Assembly (NCBI GenBank): GCA_035575515.1
Contig: DATLXU010000017.1
Span: 1 to 64,000, forward strand
DNA: 64,000 nucleotides
Origin: DATLXU01 sp035575515
Lineage (GTDB): Bacteria; Acidobacteriota; Blastocatellia; UBA7656
Reading direction: 5' to 3'
Part shown: one piece after another, positions 59,855 to 64,000 of the stretch
Numbering within the stretch: the stretch's first letter is position 1
Layout of the letters: each line of letters begins with the position of its first letter
Translations under genes and position numbers: made by a program
The notes under the pieces: model-generated
What the model was told of the DNA's origin: nothing
The model's database searches: none
What the model saw: the letters and a program-made list of their open reading frames with translations, nothing else

Positions 59855-61573
59855 CTACACTGTAATGGTCGTGCCGTCGAACTTCGTCAGCGAAAAGCCG
59901 CTGAACGATTCGTTGAAGCACGCCTTCTCTTCTCTCATATATCGTATCGCAATCTCTTCGCCCAACTTCAACGATTCCGCCGCATCGCTTCGCCAGTGAA
60001 CGCCAGCGATGTTGCGGCCCACCGCCACGTTGTACGCGAGCTTGTTCAACTCGCCTCCAACCGTAAGCGGCGTTCCGCGATACTCTACAAGGCTTAGCCC
60101 GTCCGGGGACGCTTCAACAGGATCGGGTATCACAAACGATTCATCGAAGAATGCCTTCAACACCGTGACGCACGCGCCCGCAACAGTCGCGTGGCCCGCG
60201 CCATAGGCCGGATGCGTCGGGCATCCTTCAGGAAATGCCATCGGCAGCAGGTGCGTGCCGAACTTGCTTGAGACTTCCGTGAGCGCCTGCGAGTTCAATA
60301 TGTCGGAATGAATCGGATAGGTCGCCGCGTGACGCATGTGATTGTGGATGCGCCCCGCGAATTCTTCAGGGCGCAGCCTTCGATGCACAAACCACTTCTG
60401 ATACCAGACGGCTTTGAGCGCAGGCTTCGCCACCGCGCACAGCGTGCTCGCGATGTACGGGTCGCCGAGCGTGCCGAATCCTATCTGGGTGCGCGACGTG
60501 CGATATGGATTCGCAGTGTCCATTGGCGCGCCCATGTTTAACAATATCAAGAGCGCGTTGAAGTAGGCTTGAAAGAGCACGTCAATGTGAACCCACTGGC
60601 CGAGGTCGCGCCCGTTGCGTATGTACCTGGGCGTCGCGTCGAATTGAAGCTGCGCGCCCGCCGCGCCATTTTGAATCGCGAGCCATTCGTCGTAATTTGT
60701 CAGGTAATCAACGCCCGCGTGCGCGGTTCGCATCTGGCGGTCAATCTCTTCTGCGCCGAACAGAGTGTCGAGCAGCATGAATTGAGAGATGTAAGGACCA
60801 ACAATCGCGCCCGGCGCGTTGCCGCGAAACAGCAAGGAAGGCGTGACCTGGCCTGCGGTCTTTGGGCCGCGAAAATCAGATAAGCGCGACAGGTCCTGCG
60901 CCGCTTTGATCGTGAGCGGATTCGATTCGTATTCCGAGAATGGAACGTCGCGCGTGAGCGCCATCCAATAATTCTCGGCAATCTCACCAGCTTCTTCGGC
61001 GCTCGAAAAAGCGGGCGCGGGCCTGATGCTCAGGCAGTGCGAGTCTGCGCCTTCAATATCGAAAGCGAGTCCCGACTGCGGGTTGGTAAGCTTTGTACCA
61101 AGCCCAAGGTGAATATTTTCAAAGTCGGCGGGGTTGCCGCTGCTCAACGCGTTGATGAGCGAATTGTAAGCCGCCAGATCAACTTCGCCGAGATTGTTGT
61201 GCGGCAGACCCTTTGAATAGTTTGCTATCTTGTTCGCGAATCGTTCTTCATCGCCGTTCGTGGAGTGATCGGCGATTGGCAAATCTCTTTCGCGACGGGC
61301 CATCTCGACTCGCAGATTGAAAGCCTGTTTTTCGCGTTTGCGCCCGCTCGTGGGACCGATTTCAGCTTGCGGCTCAATAGGCGCGCCCTCCTGCGCGTGG
61401 GCTTCGCTAATCTTTGAACCTGCGAGCGAAGGCAATGCGACGACACCAGCCGCAACAGCGCCCATGAACTTTCGCCTGCCCGGCAGGCGCGGCGATGCGC
61501 TCTCAACAGCCTCTCCCGTATCATTCGGTCGCGAGCTATTGTTATTTTCATGTAAACCTGAGGATTTCTTCAT
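59855..61573 (-). CDS. Vanadium-dependent haloperoxidase
   Basis: 572 residues from the ATG at 61573, chosen by AAAGGAG seven bases upstream; the frame is open to 61615. A twin-arginine leader (LPGRRKFMGAVAAGVVALPS) implies folded export. The vanadate pocket of the PAP2-related family is present: K393-W-F-V-H-R-R-L-R401-P402, the GAGHA motif with H461, and R520 with H526 (GRNIAGVHWRSD), the last being the vanadate-binding histidine. These enzymes oxidise halide with hydrogen peroxide, or are related phosphatases. Halide preference cannot be told. Alone on the minus strand. Confidence 0.9.
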   Translation of the reverse strand: MKKSSGLHENNNSSRPNDTGEAVESASPRLPGRRKFMGAVAAGVVALPSLAGSKISEAHAQEGAPIEPQAEIGPTSGRKREKQAFNLRVEMARRERDLPIADHSTNGDEERFANKIANYSKGLPHNNLGEVDLAAYNSLINALSSGNPADFENIHLGLGTKLTNPQSGLAFDIEGADSHCLSIRPAPAFSSAEEAGEIAENYWMALTRDVPFSEYESNPLTIKAAQDLSRLSDFRGPKTAGQVTPSLLFRGNAPGAIVGPYISQFMLLDTLFGAEEIDRQMRTAHAGVDYLTNYDEWLAIQNGAAGAQLQFDATPRYIRNGRDLGQWVHIDVLFQAYFNALLILLNMGAPMDTANPYRTSRTQIGFGTLGDPYIASTLCAVAKPALKAVWYQKWFVHRRLRPEEFAGRIHNHMRHAATYPIHSDILNSQALTEVSSKFGTHLLPMAFPEGCPTHPAYGAGHATVAGACVTVLKAFFDESFVIPDPVEASPDGLSLVEYRGTPLTVGGELNKLAYNVAVGRNIAGVHWRSDAAESLKLGEEIAIRYMREEKACFNESFSGFSLTKFDGTTITV

Positions 61574-61749
61574 GATGACGCTCCTTTGTGGGGACGAAAC
61601 ATATTGCAGGGCCACAGATGCCTCGTCACGGAATTAATCATACGCGGGGCTTAGTAAAATCCTACGAGAATTGATTGGCCAGAATCATTCATTTCGGACG
61701 GCGAAATTATAACTGTGGTATTGCAACTGTCAACCCGGATTGAAATTAA

Positions 61750-62412
61750 TCAATCCGGCTCAACGCCCGTTTTGAGGAATGACGAGGGGCAAAAGCTTTC
61801 AACAACGCACGCATCGCAGAGCGGCTTGCGCGCTTTGCAGACCTTGCGCCCGTGATAAATCATCAGGTGCGCAAAATCAATCCAATCTTTTTTCGGGACA
61901 AGCTCAATCAAATCGCGCTCGATCTTTTCGGGCTGCTCGTTTTCGGTAAGCCCCAATCGCTTTGACAATCGCGCGACGTGCGTGTCAACCACGACGCCAG
62001 ATGCTATGCCGAATGCGTTGCCCAACACAACGTTTGCCGTCTTGCGCGCGACTCCTGGCAGCTCAAGCAAATCTTCCAAGCGGTCAGGCACGCGGCCAGA
62101 GTATTTTTCGATAATCACGCGGCACGCGCCCTGAATCGCCTTTGCTTTGTTGCGAAAAAATCCCGTTGAGTGAATGTCTCGCTCAAGCTCGCTTTGCGAA
62201 ACATTCAAGTAGTCTTGCGCCGAGCGATACTTTCTGAACAAGTCGGCGGTGACAAGGTTGACGCGCTCGTCCGTGCATTGCGCCGATAGTATCGTTGCAA
62301 CAAGCAATTCGAGCGGATTTGAAAAATTGAGACTGCACTTTGCGTCGGGGTACTCTTTGCGGAGCCGCGCGATTATCTTTCGCGCACGCTGTTTCTCTTC
62401 TGTGCTTGCCAA
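61750..62412 (-). CDS. nth: Endonuclease III
   Basis: 220 residues, normal length. The helix-hairpin-helix LLELPGVARKTANVVL contains the catalytic lysine, VVDTHVARLSKRLG contains the catalytic aspartate, and the C-terminal CKARKPLCDACVVESFC has the C-x6-C-x2-C-x5-C four-cysteine iron-sulfur site. It excises oxidised pyrimidines and nicks the strand. The downstream DUF2490 gene is on the same strand. Confidence 0.96.
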   Translation of the reverse strand: MASTEEKQRARKIIARLRKEYPDAKCSLNFSNPLELLVATILSAQCTDERVNLVTADLFRKYRSAQDYLNVSQSELERDIHSTGFFRNKAKAIQGACRVIIEKYSGRVPDRLEDLLELPGVARKTANVVLGNAFGIASGVVVDTHVARLSKRLGLTENEQPEKIERDLIELVPKKDWIDFAHLMIYHGRKVCKARKPLCDACVVESFCPSSFLKTGVEPD

Positions 62413-62442
62413 GTTTCTCCTCGCTGATAGTTTTGGTATTGA

Positions 62443-63129
62443 CTAGAGCCGAACTCTGAAAGCAGTGCCGATGGCGTGAACATCGCCCGGGCGAGTTAGG
62501 CCGTCGTTCTGTCGTAAATAATATAGCTCAATCGTGAGGTTCTCATTAAATGTTTTGCCGCCGCCAATGGAAAAACGATTGCGGACCCAACGGTTCACGC
62601 TCCGATCATAATAGACTTCATCCGACGCAAACAGCTTCAAATCAACGCTGTCAATTTTTAAGGGATGCTCAATCTGAAGGCGATTGCGATAGCGCGTCGA
62701 ATCAATGGGATTACGAAAGCGGCGCTCGAATTGATTGCGATCGCTGACGCTGAAACGGCCAAGCGGGAAGCGCATCGTGCCCGCAAACATCAACCGGTTC
62801 TCATAGCCTTTTCGACCTGCCACAGGCTGAGTCGCGATATAGAGATAGCCCGGCGAAAGGCTCAGGTATTTCCCAGCTTTGAAAGTGAACGAGCCGCCCG
62901 CGCGCTCATTCACAAAATGGCTCAAGTCGCGACCCAGGCGCAGTCCGCCGAGCAGGTTGAAATCAATCTTCTTACTCACGGGAAAAGTCACCTGAAAATC
63001 GTTCCACCACTGAGTGTCGTCGCGCGGCGAGCCGTTGCCCGATTGGGCATAAGCATTGCAAACCAGAAGCGCGATGACCGTAAGAACAGCAGAATATCTA
63101 AAGGTAGACTTGCCCATTTTCCTCGACAA
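62443..63129 (-). CDS. DUF2490 outer-membrane protein
   Basis: 228 residues, signal peptide ending ...VCNAYAQ. Beta-barrel pattern throughout (NLLGGLRLGRDLSHFVNERA, LMFAGTMRFPLGRFSVSDRN, LTIELYYLRQN), ending in an Arg-rich C-terminal strand (FRVRL). The spacing and conserved YRNRLQIEHP motif fit DUF2490, small outer-membrane barrels of unknown function. An in-frame methionine at residue 5 is an alternative start. Confidence 0.85.
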   Translation of the reverse strand: MSRKMGKSTFRYSAVLTVIALLVCNAYAQSGNGSPRDDTQWWNDFQVTFPVSKKIDFNLLGGLRLGRDLSHFVNERAGGSFTFKAGKYLSLSPGYLYIATQPVAGRKGYENRLMFAGTMRFPLGRFSVSDRNQFERRFRNPIDSTRYRNRLQIEHPLKIDSVDLKLFASDEVYYDRSVNRWVRNRFSIGGGKTFNENLTIELYYLRQNDGLTRPGDVHAIGTAFRVRL

Positions 63130-63184
63130 GAAAAAGAAAGCCGCCTTTCTGCCAGTGTTGACTCAGAAATATCGCCCGTTCGAG

Positions 63185-64000
63185 TTAATTCTGCAAGTCT
63201 AGAGTGCGGCTTGCCCTTTCACTAGCTAGAGTGAAATTCGGCAGCAGGCGAAATGCGATGAGGCCGACGGCCACGCGGTCGCCTGTCGCGAGCGGCGCGG
63301 CATTGGCTTCAGGCTTGGGCCGCGTAATCAAAGTCGGAAACCCTGAAGGTTTCTCAGCGTCATCATCGGCAAGGCTGTAAAATGGGAGATTGTCTCGTTT
63401 GCTCCGCGAGCTTGTGAAATCCAAACGCACAGAAAGTCGTTCGTATGCTCCGACGAAATTTATCTCTTCAACAACTCCGCTCGTAAGAGCGCGGCAATTT
63501 GCGGGCAGCCGCGCGGTCTTGCTCAAACAGGCATCTTCAGGGCGAAATACAAGTTTGACGGACTGGCCCTCGCGAAATTTTTCGACCTCTTCACCTGCAA
63601 ACAAAGATACATTTCCGATCTGGACTCTTGCGCCCGTCACCACACCAATCAGCAGATTGGCCGCGCCCAAGAATGTCGCCACGTACTCGGTCGCCGGTTT
63701 GTTATAAACTTCGTCGGGCGTGCCTATCTGCTCTATTCTTCCCGCGTTCAGCACGGCTATGCGGTCGCCAAGCTCAAGCGCCTCCTCTTGATCGTGCGTG
63801 ATGAAAAGCGCGGGCACGTTTACCTCTTTCAGCAGCGAGCGAATTTCTCGGCGAAGCCTCACGCGCGTCTGCGCGTCGAGCGCGCCGAACGGCTCATCGA
63901 ACAACAACACCTGCGGGTTGTATGCGAGCGTGCGCGCTATGGCCACGCGCTGACGCTGTCCGCCTGAAAGTTGAGAAGGATACTTTTTGCGATGCTCTTT
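63185..64000 (-). CDS. ABC transporter ATPase (CysA/PotA/FbpC type), 5'-truncated by the window
   Basis: The frame is open to the window end (64000), so the start, with Walker A, lies outside. Visible are the signature LSGGQRQRVAIARTL, Walker B LLFDEPFGALDAQTR, the H-loop FITHDQEEALELGD and a C-terminal TOBE-type domain (FRPEDACL...). The EPFGALD and the C-terminal domain point to the CysA/PotA/FbpC group (sulfate, polyamine or iron). Without the permease genes the substrate cannot be assigned. Confidence 0.88.
   Translation of the reverse strand, partial: KEHRKKYPSQLSGGQRQRVAIARTLAYNPQVLLFDEPFGALDAQTRVRLRREIRSLLKEVNVPALFITHDQEEALELGDRIAVLNAGRIEQIGTPDEVYNKPATEYVATFLGAANLLIGVVTGARVQIGNVSLFAGEEVEKFREGQSVKLVFRPEDACLSKTARLPANCRALTSGVVEEINFVGAYERLSVRLDFTSSRSKRDNLPFYSLADDDAEKPSGFPTLITRPKPEANAAPLATGDRVAVGLIAFRLLPNFTLASERASRTLDLQN

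Noticed and set aside
1..64000. tRNA, rRNA or insertion-sequence transposase genes
   Set aside because: None was recognised on either strand; small structured RNAs may still have been missed by eye.

Overview
The window reads as chromosomal DNA of a GC-rich (roughly 55-60 %), Gram-negative, probably soil-dwelling bacterium. Signal peptides are abundant. There is a TonB-dependent receptor with an N-terminal carboxypeptidase-regulatory domain, a DUF1800 protein, a SpoIIM-family membrane protein, DUF4139 and PD40/YVTN propellers, and CxxCH proteins with isolated haem motifs. This mix, with GGAGG-type ribosome binding sites and intergenic hairpins built from 7-bp words, best fits Acidobacteriota, class Blastocatellia. 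That placement is inference from gene content; no rRNA or tRNA gene was seen.

Layout. 1-4040: a tail of a truncated gene, then a minus-strand run of four exported proteins (class C-like serine hydrolase, two tandem paralogues, class A-like serine hydrolase). 4068-4963: a VapBC-like toxin-antitoxin pair between two 57-bp direct repeats. 5383-17348: mostly minus-strand housekeeping and envelope genes, including a TonB receptor preceded by a small His/Cys protein. 17670-25319: glnE, a TonB-C protein, homocysteine methyltransferase, SpoIIM-like protein and holB. 25434-26641: decayed DNA with two gene remnants. 26642-41349: quinone reductase, PD40 protein, pdxA, an Hfq-like gene, hflX, TPR and YkgJ-like proteins, a CxxCH protein, a TonB-like protein, aldo/keto reductase, Nudix and lactate permease. 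41410-50696: the most distinctive block (below). 50813-51943: two adjacent frameshifted genes. 51995-64000: M1 peptidase, an exported dikinase-like protein, a DUF4139 protein, a vanadium haloperoxidase, nth, a DUF2490 protein and a partial ABC ATPase.

The main candidate system is at 41410-50696. A 1672-residue exported multicopper oxidase, of the size of the manganese-oxidase-associated MofA, carries all four copper-motif types, but the HxHxH/HCH pair precedes the HxH/HxH pair. It is followed by a 96-residue secreted protein with two cysteines, an exported YVTN propeller and a SCO1-type copper chaperone with an added heavy-metal-binding domain. Both the oxidase and the small protein have near-consensus sigma-54 (-24/-12) promoters with exact GG-N10-GC spacing. 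I infer a sigma-54-controlled, copper-dependent extracellular oxidation system; its substrate (manganese or another) cannot be read from sequence.

A second theme is a dispersed family of repeat elements. At eleven or so loci, short tracts of degenerate 7-bp words (8-9 bp in two cases) occur, mostly as inverted arms around a loop of tens of bases. The word differs from locus to locus. They sit between genes, form the C-termini of several proteins, and two tracts lie inside glnE. They resemble in style the heptanucleotide repeats known from cyanobacteria.
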